DNA of 64,000 nt from SB11 sp943370295. GTDB taxonomy: Bacteria > Bacteroidota > Bacteroidia > UBA8524. The notes under the pieces are model-generated. The model saw nothing but the letters and a program-made list of their open reading frames with translations, was not told where the DNA came from and did no database searches. The DNA lies in the NCBI GenBank assembly GCA_943370295.1, contig CALRQL020000002.1, positions 310,001 to 374,000 on the forward strand. Direction: 5' to 3'. Each line of letters begins with the position of its first letter. Position 1 is the stretch's first letter. Of the stretch, positions 32,687-41,823 are shown one piece after another. The position numbers and the translations under genes were made by a program.

Positions 32687-33778
32687 ATGAAAATATATAA
32701 GAGTGATAGTGAGTTTAACGCTTATTTAAAACTATTCATAGTTTATATTTTAGGTGTTATAGCGTTTTTATTTTTTGTAATCCTTGGGTATTTATGGTAT
32801 TCGTCATCACAATTTCCTTCACAAAAAATTGAGCTTGATGACACAGGAATTATTGGTGACACTATGGGAGGAATTATGGGGCCTCTAATTGCCATTGGAG
32901 CAGCTCTTTTTACGTTTTTAGCATTTTGGGTTCAGTATAAAGCTAACAAACAGCAAAGAGATGATATTCAGTTGGAGAGATTTGAAGACAAATTTTATGA
33001 ACTACTTCGCTTGCATAAAGAGAATGTGAATGAAGTTCGTAAAATAAATAAGGATGGAGTCGTAAAGGAAGGGAGACAATTGTTTAATACTATGTACAGG
33101 GAGTTGGAGTTTTGTTATAAACTTATACATACTGTTAATAGAGATGAAAACAGATGTAGTTGTAGCTTAAACAAGTATTTTCTCGAAATGGCGTATAATC
33201 TGTTTTATTTTGGTATAGGGCAAGGAGCAAGGGTTATTGTAGATGAAAAATACAAACATGACACGATTGCAAAGAGAGTTATAAGCCTCCTTAGCGACCT
33301 TCAAGAATTATATCATAAAAACAAAAAATTAGGTGATGGTAAAGTTGAACTTTTGACGAACATCAATCCATTAATATTACATACTGATATTCCTCCTTTT
33401 CATGGTTATATTATTGGACATTACTATCGACATCTTTTTCAAACTATTAAATTCGTTGATAACACTACGTTTCTAACATATGAAGAGAAATATAGTTACA
33501 CTAAAATCCTTAGAGCACAGTTAACCGATTTTGAGCAAGCTATGTTATATTATAATGCTGTTTCGGGGTTAGGCAAAAAATGGTTGGAAATTAGAAGTTC
33601 TAATAAATATGGCTTCCTGGTTAAGTATAGGATGATTCACAATGCGTTACCTAAATTTCTTGAAATTGGGGGCTTTATAAACGATGAAAATCATGAAATA
33701 AAGAAACAAATTATCAAGTGGGAAGATGAGACTGGTAAATATTTTTTTGAACTTGATGAAGGTAAGAACATAGATTAA
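32687..33778 (+). CDS. Putative phage abortive infection protein (putAbiC type)
   Basis: A 363-residue protein with two N-terminal membrane helices (about 15-38 and 62-84) and a cytosolic helical domain. ERFEDKFYELLRLHKENV just after the second helix and GYIIGHYYRHLFQTIKFVD near residue 240 are the two signature blocks of the putAbiC family (PF16872). Family members are found in phage-defence neighbourhoods; the mechanism is unproven. The gene stands alone, is AT-rich compared with flanking genes, has its own promoter, and is followed by 750 bp of repeats, all consistent with acquisition. Confidence 0.82.
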   Translation: MKIYKSDSEFNAYLKLFIVYILGVIAFLFFVILGYLWYSSSQFPSQKIELDDTGIIGDTMGGIMGPLIAIGAALFTFLAFWVQYKANKQQRDDIQLERFEDKFYELLRLHKENVNEVRKINKDGVVKEGRQLFNTMYRELEFCYKLIHTVNRDENRCSCSLNKYFLEMAYNLFYFGIGQGARVIVDEKYKHDTIAKRVISLLSDLQELYHKNKKLGDGKVELLTNINPLILHTDIPPFHGYIIGHYYRHLFQTIKFVDNTTFLTYEEKYSYTKILRAQLTDFEQAMLYYNAVSGLGKKWLEIRSSNKYGFLVKYRMIHNALPKFLEIGGFINDENHEIKKQIIKWEDETGKYFFELDEGKNID

Positions 33779-34011
33779 TCAAGTTATTTATTTACATATA
33801 TTTTTTATTAGTCCATCAGGTAGTTTAAAAGAATATACCATTTTACTCCCAAATCCTCCAATTGGGAATTTTTTCCTTCACAAAAAACAACCCTTCACCG
33901 CTTGGCGATAGGGATAGAGCATTTAAAATCAACTTCGAACACAGATGCTTGAAAGCAAATAATCAGTAGGATTGATGCTTTTGCAACGGATTAAAATCCG
34001 TTGCTTTTGTG

Positions 34012-34055
34012 ATTACCGTGTTGGTAAGGACTTAAGTCCTTACCAACACGGTAAT
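34012..34055. repeat. Palindrome family 1, copy P2
   Basis: A perfect 44-bp palindrome with ATTAC/GTAAT ends and core GGACTTAAGTCC; the middle arm is CGTGTTGGTAA. Side hairpins GGATTAAAATCC and GGGGTTTCAACCCC flank it. Confidence 0.92.
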
Positions 34056-34283
34056 TTTGACAGCGTGGGGTTTCAACCCCATGCTTGTCATTCTGACCGC
34101 AGGGAAGAATCTTATAGCAACGTTGTTAACACAGACTACCGAAGATGCTACACTACCGTTCAGCAGGACAAGTGCGGAGGGTATTTCATAAAGTCAACAT
34201 TATCTTTTAACACTGACGCTTGAAAAGCAAATAATCAGTAGGATTGATGCTTTTGCAACGGATTAAAATCCATTGCTTTTGCG

Positions 34284-34327
34284 ATTACTATGTTGGTAAG
34301 GACTTAAGTCCTTACCAACACAGTAAT
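34284..34327. repeat. Palindrome family 1, copy P3
   Basis: Same length and layout as P2, with one unpaired position (A at 34290 opposite C at 34321). Confidence 0.9.
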
Positions 34328-34520
34328 TTTAATAGCGTGGGGTTTCAACTCTATGCTTGTCATTCTGACCGCAGGGAAGAATCTTAGTTGAAATGTGTTA
34401 ACAAAGCGGATTAAGCTGCTTCACTACCGTTCAGCAGGACAGGAAATAGTAATAATCAGTAGGCAAAACAGTGCAATATAAATCACGAAACTACCCCCTG
34501 TAAATCCCCCTATAAAGCCG

Positions 34521-34528
34521 TACCTTTG
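34521..34528 (+). promoter_or_regulatory. Minus-7 promoter box of ribBA, leaderless-like
   Basis: TACCTTTG, an exact TAnnTTTG match, 4 nt before the ATG, so the transcript probably begins at or next to the start codon. Confidence 0.6.
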
Positions 34529-34532
34529 CGGC

Positions 34533-35756
34533 ATGAAAACCGAGATAAAACTCAACACCATTGAAGAAGGTATTGAGGAGATTAGAAAAGGTAAAATGAT
34601 AATAGTGGTGGACGATGAAGACCGCGAAAATGAAGGAGATTTCCTTACAGCGGCTCGCAATGTTACCCCCGAAATGATAAACTTTATGGCTCGCGAAGGT
34701 CGCGGGCTTATATGTGTGCCACTTACCGAAGAACGTTGCAACGATTTGCAATTGGATATGATGGTAGGGCGTAACACTGCTACCCACGAAACTGCCTTTA
34801 CCGTATCCGTAGATTTATTGGGCAAAGGCTGCACTACAGGGATTTCAGCTTCTGACCGTGCTAAAACCGTACAGGCTTTGGTTGACCCTACTACCAAACC
34901 CGATGAATTGGGTCGTCCCGGTCACATCTTTCCCTTAAAAGCCAAAACCGAAGGCGTGATACGTCGTGCAGGTCATACCGAAGCGGCTATTGATTTTGCC
35001 CGTTTAGCAGGATTTGAGCCCGCAGGCTGTATCGTTGAGATTTTGAACGAGGACGGAAGCATGGCCCGCCTTCCTGATTTGATGGAAGTTGCACAAAAAC
35101 ACGATTTGAAAATATGTTCGATTAAAGATTTGATTGAGTACCGCCTGAAAACCGAAACACTTATAAAACGCGAAATTTCGGTGCGTATGCCCACTGCCTA
35201 CGGCGATTTTGATTTAGTAGCCTACAAACAAGTACACACCGGCGAGGAACATCTTGCCCTTGTGAAAGGTACTTGGGAAGAAGGCGAACCTGTGTTGGTG
35301 CGCGTACACTCATCATGTGTAACGGGCGATATTTTTGGCTCGATGCGTTGCGATTGCGGTGAGCAACTTCACGCTGCCATGCAAATTGTAGAGAAAGAAG
35401 GCAAAGGCGTTGTGTTGTACATTAACCAAGAAGGCCGTGGTATTGGCTTGCTAAACAAGCTAAAGGCATACAAATTGCAAGAGCAGGGATTAGATACTGT
35501 GGAGGCTAACTTGCAGCTTGGGTTTAAGATGGACGAACGCGACTATGGCGTGGGAGCACAAATATTGCGTGATTTGGGCGTTTGCAAAATGAAACTGATA
35601 ACCAACAACCCTACAAAACGTGCAGGGCTTATAGGTTACGGTTTAGAGATTGCCGACACTGTGCCTTTGCAGGTAAAACCCAACCAACACAACCAAAAGT
35701 ATTTAGATACCAAAAAACAAAAAATGGGGCACGATTTGAAAGATTTGTTAGTGTAA
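34533..35756 (+). CDS. ribBA: RibBA: DHBP synthase / GTP cyclohydrolase II
   Basis: A 407-residue bifunctional enzyme supplying both precursors of riboflavin. The N-terminal half (about 1-205) is 3,4-dihydroxy-2-butanone-4-phosphate synthase, with VVDDEDRENEGDF, TGISASDRAKT and the RRAGHTEAAIDFARLAG block. The C-terminal half is GTP cyclohydrolase II, with the zinc site CVTGDIFGSMRCDCG and the NQEGRGIGLLNKLKAYKLQE loop. Both active sites appear intact. It is transcribed alone from a promoter touching its start codon; no FMN riboswitch-like element fits in the short gap. Confidence 0.96.
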   Translation: MKTEIKLNTIEEGIEEIRKGKMIIVVDDEDRENEGDFLTAARNVTPEMINFMAREGRGLICVPLTEERCNDLQLDMMVGRNTATHETAFTVSVDLLGKGCTTGISASDRAKTVQALVDPTTKPDELGRPGHIFPLKAKTEGVIRRAGHTEAAIDFARLAGFEPAGCIVEILNEDGSMARLPDLMEVAQKHDLKICSIKDLIEYRLKTETLIKREISVRMPTAYGDFDLVAYKQVHTGEEHLALVKGTWEEGEPVLVRVHSSCVTGDIFGSMRCDCGEQLHAAMQIVEKEGKGVVLYINQEGRGIGLLNKLKAYKLQEQGLDTVEANLQLGFKMDERDYGVGAQILRDLGVCKMKLITNNPTKRAGLIGYGLEIADTVPLQVKPNQHNQKYLDTKKQKMGHDLKDLLV

Positions 35757-35905
35757 CCCGACCCCTAAATCCCCTTAGGGGACTTGTAGGGCTTGGCAGT
35801 TGAAACTGATAAAGAAATAAATGAGTGGTTTGTGAAACAAAGCCGCTTTTTGAGGATAAGGTAAAACACAAAAAAATTACAGGAATAAAGAGCGTTAGAG
35901 CATAA

Positions 35906-37825
35906 ATGATAGACTTAACCAATTTTTCGTTCGATTTTGGCGGACGATATTTATACAAGGACACCAACTGGAATATTAAACCCGGCGACCGCTTTGGGTT
36001 GATTGGGAAGAACGGCACCGGAAAATCAACGTTGCTGCGGGTGATGACGGGTGAGTACAGCCTTACCAGCGGCATCTATTCTAAACCTAAAGATGTTACT
36101 ATCGGGTTTTTGAATCAGGATTTGCTGAGTTATGAAAGTAACGAGAGCATCTTGAATGTGGCTTTGCAAGCATTTAGCCGTGTATTGGAACTTGAAAAAG
36201 ACATTGCCCATATATACGAGCGTATGGTGGATGACCATAGCGATGCTATTATGCAGGAACTATCAAACAAGCAAACCGAATACGAAAGTCTTGACGGGTA
36301 CAACATACACCATAAAACCGAGGAAGTATTAGAGGGTTTGGGTTTTAGCACGGCCGATTTGCAAAAGCCGCTTTCGCAATTTTCGGGCGGATGGCGAATG
36401 CGGGTAATGCTGGCCAAACTGTTGTTGCAAAAACCTGACTTGCTGTTATTAGATGAGCCAACCAACCACTTGGATTTACCTTCTATTGAATGGTTGGAAG
36501 AATATGTGAGAAATTACGAAGGCAGTGTGGTAGTGGTATCGCACGACCGTTACTTTTTGGATAAAGTGGTAAATAAAATTGCCGAGGTTGCGTTTCAAAA
36601 AATTACGGTGTACCCCGGTAACTACGAGTATTATCTTGAGACAAAGGCCGAACGTGATGATTTGCAGCAAAAAGCCTTTGATAACCAGCAAAATTACATA
36701 CGCCAGCAAGAGCGTTTTATAGAACGTTTTAAAGCAAAAGCCTCAAAAGCTACGGCAGCACAAAGCCGCCAGAAATTACTGGATAAACTGGAGCGGGTAG
36801 ATGAGGTGCAAACTGATGATACCAAAATAAACCTTCAGTTTAAAGTAACCCAGCAATCGGGCAAAGTAGTTAGCGAGTTAAAAGACATTACCAAACGCTA
36901 CGGAGATAATCTGATACTAAACAACACCAGCGGCCAGATAATAAAAGGCGATAAAATTGCCCTTATAGGTGCCAACGGTAGGGGAAAATCGACCTTGTTG
37001 CGTATTGTGGCAGGGCAGGAAAAGGTAGAAGGGCAGGCGATAAAAGGCTACAACGTGCGCGAAGCTTTTTATGCGCAGCACCAGTTAGAATCGTTAAATG
37101 TTAACTACGAGATATTAGAAGAACTACAACATTTTGCGGGTGACCGTAAAGACCAAGAATTGCGCACAGTATTAGGCTGTTTTCTGTTTACAGGCGATGA
37201 TGTGTTTAAAAAGATAAAAGTACTTTCGGGTGGAGAGAAGGCAAGGGTGGCACTGGCCAAAACACTGTTGAGCGAAGCCAACTTTTTGTTGCTGGATGAG
37301 CCCACCAACCACTTGGATATGCAAAGTATCAACATCTTAATACAATCATTGCAGCAGTACGAAGGCACGTTTTTGGTTGTTTCGCACGATAGGCACTTTG
37401 TATCGCAAATAGCCAACAAAATTTGGTGGATTGAAAACCATGAATTGAAGGAATATGTGGGTACTTATGATGAGTATGAAGAATGGCGCAAACGCCGTGA
37501 GGCCGAAGAAAAAGTCAAGCCTTCTGCACCTGCTGTAAAAATTGAAAGCAAGCCAAAGGTTGAAACGGTTGCTAAACCTGATGCGAACAAGGATGCTGAA
37601 CATAAAAAGCTGAACAAGGAATTGGCAACTGCCGAAGCGCAAGTGGCTAAACTGAACCAGCAAAAAGAGCAGTTAGAAAACGAAATGGCCAAGCCTGAAA
37701 ATGTTTCTAACGCTGATAAAATGGCTACCTTGCAGAAAGAGTACAACGCACTTACAACACAAATTGCCGCGGCTGATAAACAGTACGAAGCAATTTTTGA
37801 GCAGTTGCTTGCGTTTGAGGAATAA
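35906..37825 (+). CDS. ABC-F family ATPase
   Basis: A 639-residue protein with two ABC domains and no membrane helices. Walker A motifs are GKNGTGKST and GANGRGKST, signatures LSQFSGGWRMR and LSGGEKARVAL, and both Walker B motifs read LLLDEPTNHLD. A Lys/Glu-rich linker between the domains (QQERFIERFKAKASKA) and a C-terminal coiled coil (about 555-639) match the Uup/EttA group, which act on the ribosome. Which translational step is affected cannot be told. Confidence 0.94.
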   Translation: MIDLTNFSFDFGGRYLYKDTNWNIKPGDRFGLIGKNGTGKSTLLRVMTGEYSLTSGIYSKPKDVTIGFLNQDLLSYESNESILNVALQAFSRVLELEKDIAHIYERMVDDHSDAIMQELSNKQTEYESLDGYNIHHKTEEVLEGLGFSTADLQKPLSQFSGGWRMRVMLAKLLLQKPDLLLLDEPTNHLDLPSIEWLEEYVRNYEGSVVVVSHDRYFLDKVVNKIAEVAFQKITVYPGNYEYYLETKAERDDLQQKAFDNQQNYIRQQERFIERFKAKASKATAAQSRQKLLDKLERVDEVQTDDTKINLQFKVTQQSGKVVSELKDITKRYGDNLILNNTSGQIIKGDKIALIGANGRGKSTLLRIVAGQEKVEGQAIKGYNVREAFYAQHQLESLNVNYEILEELQHFAGDRKDQELRTVLGCFLFTGDDVFKKIKVLSGGEKARVALAKTLLSEANFLLLDEPTNHLDMQSINILIQSLQQYEGTFLVVSHDRHFVSQIANKIWWIENHELKEYVGTYDEYEEWRKRREAEEKVKPSAPAVKIESKPKVETVAKPDANKDAEHKKLNKELATAEAQVAKLNQQKEQLENEMAKPENVSNADKMATLQKEYNALTTQIAAADKQYEAIFEQLLAFEE

Positions 37826-37837
37826 CAAAACATACCG

Positions 37838-37860
37838 CCTCCGCTCTTTAGGGGCGGAGG
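37838..37860 (+). terminator. Possible terminator hairpin after ABC-F gene
   Basis: Stem CCTCCGC/GCGGAGG with a 9-nt loop 12 bp past the stop codon. The following bases are not T-rich, so termination is uncertain. Confidence 0.4.
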
Positions 37861-37879
37861 TATAACTATACAATTACCT

Positions 37880-39169
37880 ATGGGGGTAAAAAAAGCGTTT
37901 CTTCTGATTTTTGGTTTTGTACCGGCCATGCTTGCATTGGCGGGTGATGATGATAAAACCCTTCGCTACGAGAATTTTATTTACGAAGAGAATATTCAAA
38001 CGGTATTGCTTTTTCAGGAAAGCAGCAACGACCACATGCCCGTATTAGGCTTGGGTGCTGATGATAGGTTGACGTTGCTTTTTGACCAATTGGGTACTGA
38101 AAATGAGTATTTTCAATACACGTTTGTGCATTGCAACAGCGATTGGACTCCCAGCGATTTGCAACCCATGCAATACCTTGAGGGTAATATGTTTGACAAT
38201 ATTGAGAGTTTTCAATACGCCAACAATACCTACTTTAAATACGTTCACTACCGTCTTAATTTTCCTAATGAGAAGATAAAACCCAAACTTTCAGGTAACT
38301 ATTTATTGAAGGTTTACAGGAACTTTAACGAGGGGGAATTAATCCTTACGCGCCGTTTTTATGTACTGGATAGTAAAATCGGAATCACAGGTACAGCTAT
38401 CGCCGCTACACGTCCGGATTATCGCTTTAATAAGCAAGAGATTGATTTTACGGCCAATACCAAAAACTATTTGGTGATAAACCCCTTTCAGGATACAAGA
38501 GTGGTTATCATGCAAAACTACTGGCAGGATAATGCCATCACTAACCTTAAGCCCCAATTTGTAAACGGGCAGGACTTGATTTATAACTACGAAGAAGAAA
38601 ACGTATTTGGCGGTATTAATGAGTTTAGGTTTTTTGATACCCGCAGCTTGCGTTTTGCCAGTATGAACGTGGATAAGAAGTATTTTTTTGAAGGAGCTTA
38701 CCATACCCGTTTGATACCCGATGAAATAAAAGCGTTTAAACGCCATGTAAACTTGATTGATTATAACGGTAAACGTGTAGTGGACAATAAAGACGGGAAC
38801 GACGGCAATATTGACGGGGATTATACTTGGGTATATTTTACCCTGAAAAGCGAGGTGCCTTTGCCTGATAGTGTTTATGTAATGGGGGAATTGACGGATT
38901 GGCGCATACAAGAGCGGTTTAAAATGACCTATAACCAAGCCAACAAAGCCTACGAAGGTAAAGCCTTGTTAAAGCAAGGTTTCTACGATTATATGTACGT
39001 AACTACGCCGCAAAATCCTGCTGAGTTACCTGAAACTACCTTTACCGAGGGTAATTACTTTGATACCGAAAACGACTATCATATTTTTTATTACGTACGC
39101 AACCAGTTTCTCGATTATCATGAGTTACTGGGTTTTAAACGTATAAACTCTAATACTTCGCGTAAGTAG
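37880..39169 (+). CDS. DUF5103 protein, type IX secretion system plug-like
   Basis: A 429-residue exported protein (signal peptide ending about residue 21, LALAG). It shows the DUF5103 layout: an N-terminal beta domain (FIYEENIQTVLLFQE, YFQYTFVHCNSDWTPSDL), a middle block GIAATRPDYRFNKQEIDFT-like, and a C-terminal domain with MGELTDWRI and QGFYDYMYV. In Flavobacterium the related Plug protein closes the periplasmic side of the SprA translocon. The role is inferred from family; the window also contains several T9SS cargo proteins. Confidence 0.85.
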   Translation: MGVKKAFLLIFGFVPAMLALAGDDDKTLRYENFIYEENIQTVLLFQESSNDHMPVLGLGADDRLTLLFDQLGTENEYFQYTFVHCNSDWTPSDLQPMQYLEGNMFDNIESFQYANNTYFKYVHYRLNFPNEKIKPKLSGNYLLKVYRNFNEGELILTRRFYVLDSKIGITGTAIAATRPDYRFNKQEIDFTANTKNYLVINPFQDTRVVIMQNYWQDNAITNLKPQFVNGQDLIYNYEEENVFGGINEFRFFDTRSLRFASMNVDKKYFFEGAYHTRLIPDEIKAFKRHVNLIDYNGKRVVDNKDGNDGNIDGDYTWVYFTLKSEVPLPDSVYVMGELTDWRIQERFKMTYNQANKAYEGKALLKQGFYDYMYVTTPQNPAELPETTFTEGNYFDTENDYHIFYYVRNQFLDYHELLGFKRINSNTSRK

Positions 39170-39194
39170 AGTCAATTAATCTGCATAAAACAAA

Positions 39195-39224
39195 AGGCCA
39201 CAAAAGCTATTGCTTTCGTGGCCT
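39195..39224 (-). terminator. Hairpin terminator between converging genes
   Basis: AGGCCAC..AAAGC with GCTTT..GTGGCCT, one mismatched pair and a 4-nt loop. T-rich DNA follows in the minus direction, so it serves at least the Spy-like gene and may act both ways. Confidence 0.7.
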
Positions 39225-39253
39225 ACACCAAACTATAATTAAAACTATGTTCT

Positions 39254-39649
39254 TTATTCCTCGTCTTCCTCTTCAGTAGCTTCCGCTTTCTTGTCTTTAC
39301 GGTGCTTTTTCATTTTTTCTTTGCCTTTCTCTTTCATCTTTTCGTACTCGGCTTTTTGTTCCTCGGTAAGCACAGCTTTTATCTTGGCATCACGTTCTGT
39401 TTCAATGGCTTTCACCTTCTCCTTACGTTCAGCTTTTACTTCGGCTTTCAGGGTGTCTTTTTGCTGGGCTGCTTCTAAATTAATGGCCTTAATCTTCACC
39501 ACCTGCTCATCGGTAAGGTTTAGCTTTTCCTTCATTTTGTTGGTGATTTTCTCGGCACGTTGCTCGGCATTTCTGCCTTTCTTTTTCTCTTGCGCCATAC
39601 CGCTTACGGCAAATAGGGCGGCAATGGTAAATACTAGAATCTTTTTCAT
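39254..39649 (-). CDS. Spy-like/DUF4890 periplasmic protein
   Basis: A 131-residue exported protein (signal MKKILVFTIAALFAVSGMAQ). The mature chain is almost all helix and highly charged, with the Spy-type pair KLNLTDEQVVKIKAIN and VLTEEQKAEYEKMKEK (LTxxQ-like) and a Lys/Glu-rich tail ending EEEDEE. Members may act as periplasmic chaperones; many Bacteroidota encode several. It is monocistronic. Confidence 0.82.
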   Translation of the reverse strand: MKKILVFTIAALFAVSGMAQEKKKGRNAEQRAEKITNKMKEKLNLTDEQVVKIKAINLEAAQQKDTLKAEVKAERKEKVKAIETERDAKIKAVLTEEQKAEYEKMKEKGKEKMKKHRKDKKAEATEEEDEE

Positions 39650-39861
39650 GGCATTAAAATGTTAAAAGTGTTGTTAAATTTGCTCTGTTATGGGTAGGAT
39701 ACCTTTAAACGGTAAAGGTTTAATACACTGTCGATAAAAAATTAAAACGGCGGGTTTATGTGTGAATTTCCGCCCCTAATTCTTGTATAAATCAAATAAT
39801 TGACAGACATTTGCAGCCCCGTTGGAAATTGGAGAACCAGCGGTTAAATTTTTATACTAAA

Positions 39862-40434
39862 ATGTCAGTAAAAATCAGACTACAGCGTCACGGACGCAAA
39901 AAAGCCGCTTTTTTCCATATAGTTGTGGCAGACAGTCGTGCTCCTAGGAATGGAAGGTTTATCGAAAAGCTGGGTATTTACAATCCAAACACTAACCCCG
40001 CTACTATTGACCTGAATTTCGAAAGCACATTGCAATGGGTACAAAACGGTGCTACACCCACCGATACTGCCCGTGCCATTCTATCGTACAAAGGCGTAAT
40101 GATGAAACACCACTTGTTGAACGGTGTTAAAAAAGGTGCATTAACTGCTGAGCAAGTTGAAGAAAAATTTGCAAAGTGGTTGGATGAGAAAACCAACAAA
40201 ATTGAAACTAAAGCAACTACTTTAGTAACCGAGAAGCAAACTAAACGCCTTGCCGACATGGAGCGCGAAGCGAAAGTAAATGCTGAAAGGGCTGCTAAAA
40301 TAGCTGCTAAAAACTCGCCTGTAATTGAAGAAGTTGAGGCTGCTGCTGAAACAGCGGAAGAAGCTACTGCCGAAGGCGAAACCAACGTTGAAGCAGAAGG
40401 CACAGACGCTACTGCTGAAACAACTGAAAGCTAA
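39862..40434 (+). CDS. rpsP: 30S ribosomal protein S16 with long C-terminal extension
   Basis: A 190-residue protein from MSVKIRLQRHGRKKAAFF; the frame continues 17 codons upstream but the family start is unmistakable. The first ~85 residues are S16 (VVADSRAPRNGRFIEKLGIYNP, GAKPTDTA-like GATPTDTARAIL). The remaining ~105 residues are an Ala/Glu-rich, charged tail typical of Bacteroidota and absent from E. coli S16. It heads the rpsP-rimM-trmD ribosome/tRNA maturation cluster. Confidence 0.96.
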   Translation: MSVKIRLQRHGRKKAAFFHIVVADSRAPRNGRFIEKLGIYNPNTNPATIDLNFESTLQWVQNGATPTDTARAILSYKGVMMKHHLLNGVKKGALTAEQVEEKFAKWLDEKTNKIETKATTLVTEKQTKRLADMEREAKVNAERAAKIAAKNSPVIEEVEAAAETAEEATAEGETNVEAEGTDATAETTES

Positions 40435-40439
40435 GAACA

Positions 40440-40961
40440 ATGAAGTACCCCGGGCACAGTTGTAGCAAGGTAGGGCGCATTGGCAAACTACACGGATACA
40501 AAGGTGCTGTAAGGATTGACCTTGACGGGGGCATTGAGGTTGAAAAACCTGAAAAAAATATGGGGCCGGTATTTTTGGTAATTCACCAAAAGCCGGTCCC
40601 TTTTTATTTTACACAATGGCAAGATGGCGGTAGTAGCCTGATTGTGAAGTTTGAAGATATTGATACCGAAGAGGCAGCCCGCGAATTGGTGGGACTTGAG
40701 GTATTGGTGCCTGATAAATGGATTGTTGACGATGGGGGCATAAATGCCTCGGCGTTGATTGATTTTACCGTTGTTGACAGTGAGTTGGGTAAACTGGGTT
40801 TCATACAAAATTATATGGAGACTCCTGCCCAAACCTTATTGTTTATGATGATGAACGGCCGCGAGGTACTAATACCTTTTGTGGATGAGTTTATTAAAGA
40901 CATTGATTTTGACAACCAAACCCTGCACACCACGCTGCCTGAAGGTTTGATTGATTTATAA
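40440..40961 (+). CDS. rimM: 16S rRNA processing protein RimM
   Basis: A 173-residue ribosome maturation factor that helps assemble the 30S head and contacts S19. The N-terminal domain begins KVGRIGKLHGYKGAVRI and the C-terminal PRC-barrel contains VLIPFVDEFIKDID. It starts 5 bp after rpsP, in the order rpsP-rimM-trmD found in many bacteria. Confidence 0.95.
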   Translation: MKYPGHSCSKVGRIGKLHGYKGAVRIDLDGGIEVEKPEKNMGPVFLVIHQKPVPFYFTQWQDGGSSLIVKFEDIDTEEAARELVGLEVLVPDKWIVDDGGINASALIDFTVVDSELGKLGFIQNYMETPAQTLLFMMMNGREVLIPFVDEFIKDIDFDNQTLHTTLPEGLIDL

Positions 40962-41012
40962 TTTCAAAAAAACAGAGCTTTTAGTTTTTAGACGCCCGTT
41001 TTGGTGCATTTC

Positions 41013-41045
41013 AAACTGTAAACTAAAAACTGTAAACTAAAAACT
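41013..41045. repeat. Tandem 14-bp repeat between rimM and trmD
   Basis: ACTGTAAACTAAAA is repeated twice with a third partial copy, in the 86-bp gap that breaks an otherwise close gene pair. Confidence 0.7.
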
Positions 41046-41047
41046 TC

Positions 41048-41725
41048 TTGATGCGCATAGATATCCTTACCGTTGTACCCGGCTTGCTCGAAAGTCCCTT
41101 TAATTACTCGATAGTGAAGCGGGCAAAAGAGAAAGGTTTAGTAGAAATACACGTGCACAACCTGCGCGATTATGCTACCAATAAATACCGCCAAATTGAT
41201 GATTATGCTTTTGGCGGCGGAGCAGGTATGGTGATGATGGCTGAACCTATTGCGAAATGTATTGAGCAGTTGAAAAGTGAGCGCACCTACGATGAAGTGA
41301 TTTTTATGTGTCCTGACGGGGAAGTTTTTAACCAAAAAACAGCCAATCAATTCTCATTAAAAAATAATTTTATCATCCTGTGCGGGCATTACAAAGGCAT
41401 TGATGAACGCATCAGGCAGCTATACATTACCAAAGAACTCTCGGTAGGCGATTACGTACTTACGGGGGGAGAATTGGCGGCAGCCATTGTGGTAGATGCC
41501 ATTGTGAGACTGATACCCAGCGCCATAGGTGATGAAGAATCGGCACTCAGTGATTCGTTTCAGGATGGATTATTAGCACCGCCGGTGTACACCCGTCCCG
41601 AAGAGTTTATGGGGTTAAAAGTACCCGATGTACTAATGAGTGGCGACCATAAAAAAATTGAGGAGTGGCGACACGAAGAAAGCCTGAAACGAACCCAAGA
41701 ACGCAGGCCTGATTTGTTGGACTGA
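41048..41725 (+). CDS. trmD: tRNA (guanine-N1)-methyltransferase
   Basis: A 225-residue SPOUT methyltransferase that makes m1G37 in tRNAs, preventing frameshifting. The knotted AdoMet site is visible in LCGHYKGIDERI and DYVLTGGELAAAIVVDAI, and the C-terminal PPVYTRPEEFMGLKVPDV and HKKIEEWRHEESLKRT are standard. The start follows the tandem repeat in the rimM-trmD gap. Confidence 0.97.
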   Translation: MMRIDILTVVPGLLESPFNYSIVKRAKEKGLVEIHVHNLRDYATNKYRQIDDYAFGGGAGMVMMAEPIAKCIEQLKSERTYDEVIFMCPDGEVFNQKTANQFSLKNNFIILCGHYKGIDERIRQLYITKELSVGDYVLTGGELAAAIVVDAIVRLIPSAIGDEESALSDSFQDGLLAPPVYTRPEEFMGLKVPDVLMSGDHKKIEEWRHEESLKRTQERRPDLLD

Positions 41726-41775
41726 CGCCGTATAAAATGGCTCAATATTGCAAACACACTACCCGCAACTGTATA

Positions 41776-41783
41776 TATCTTCG
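41776..41783 (+). promoter_or_regulatory. Minus-7-like box before exonuclease gene
   Basis: TATCTTCG, the TAnnTTYG form seen at trpS, 40 nt before the ATG. Confidence 0.4.
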
Positions 41784-41823
41784 CAAAAAAATTAAAACAG
41801 AATAGCCGACGGCTATCAAATAC

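Larger units (their letters stand above)
33779..34532. other. 754-bp repeat-filled intergenic region before ribBA
   Basis: Holds two complete palindrome family 1 units in minus orientation (about 33983-34084 and 34255-34355), each followed by a family B repeat (34086-34170, 34358-34441) that begins GTCATTCTGACCGCAGGG and ends near CCGTTCAGCAGGACA. The two unit-plus-B blocks form a direct duplication of about 270 bp. The first 200 bp show nothing recognisable. No gene. Confidence 0.8.

Noticed and set aside
33972..34223. Open frame over the repeats before ribBA
   Set aside because: It reads through a family 1 palindrome and a family B repeat; no coding signal.
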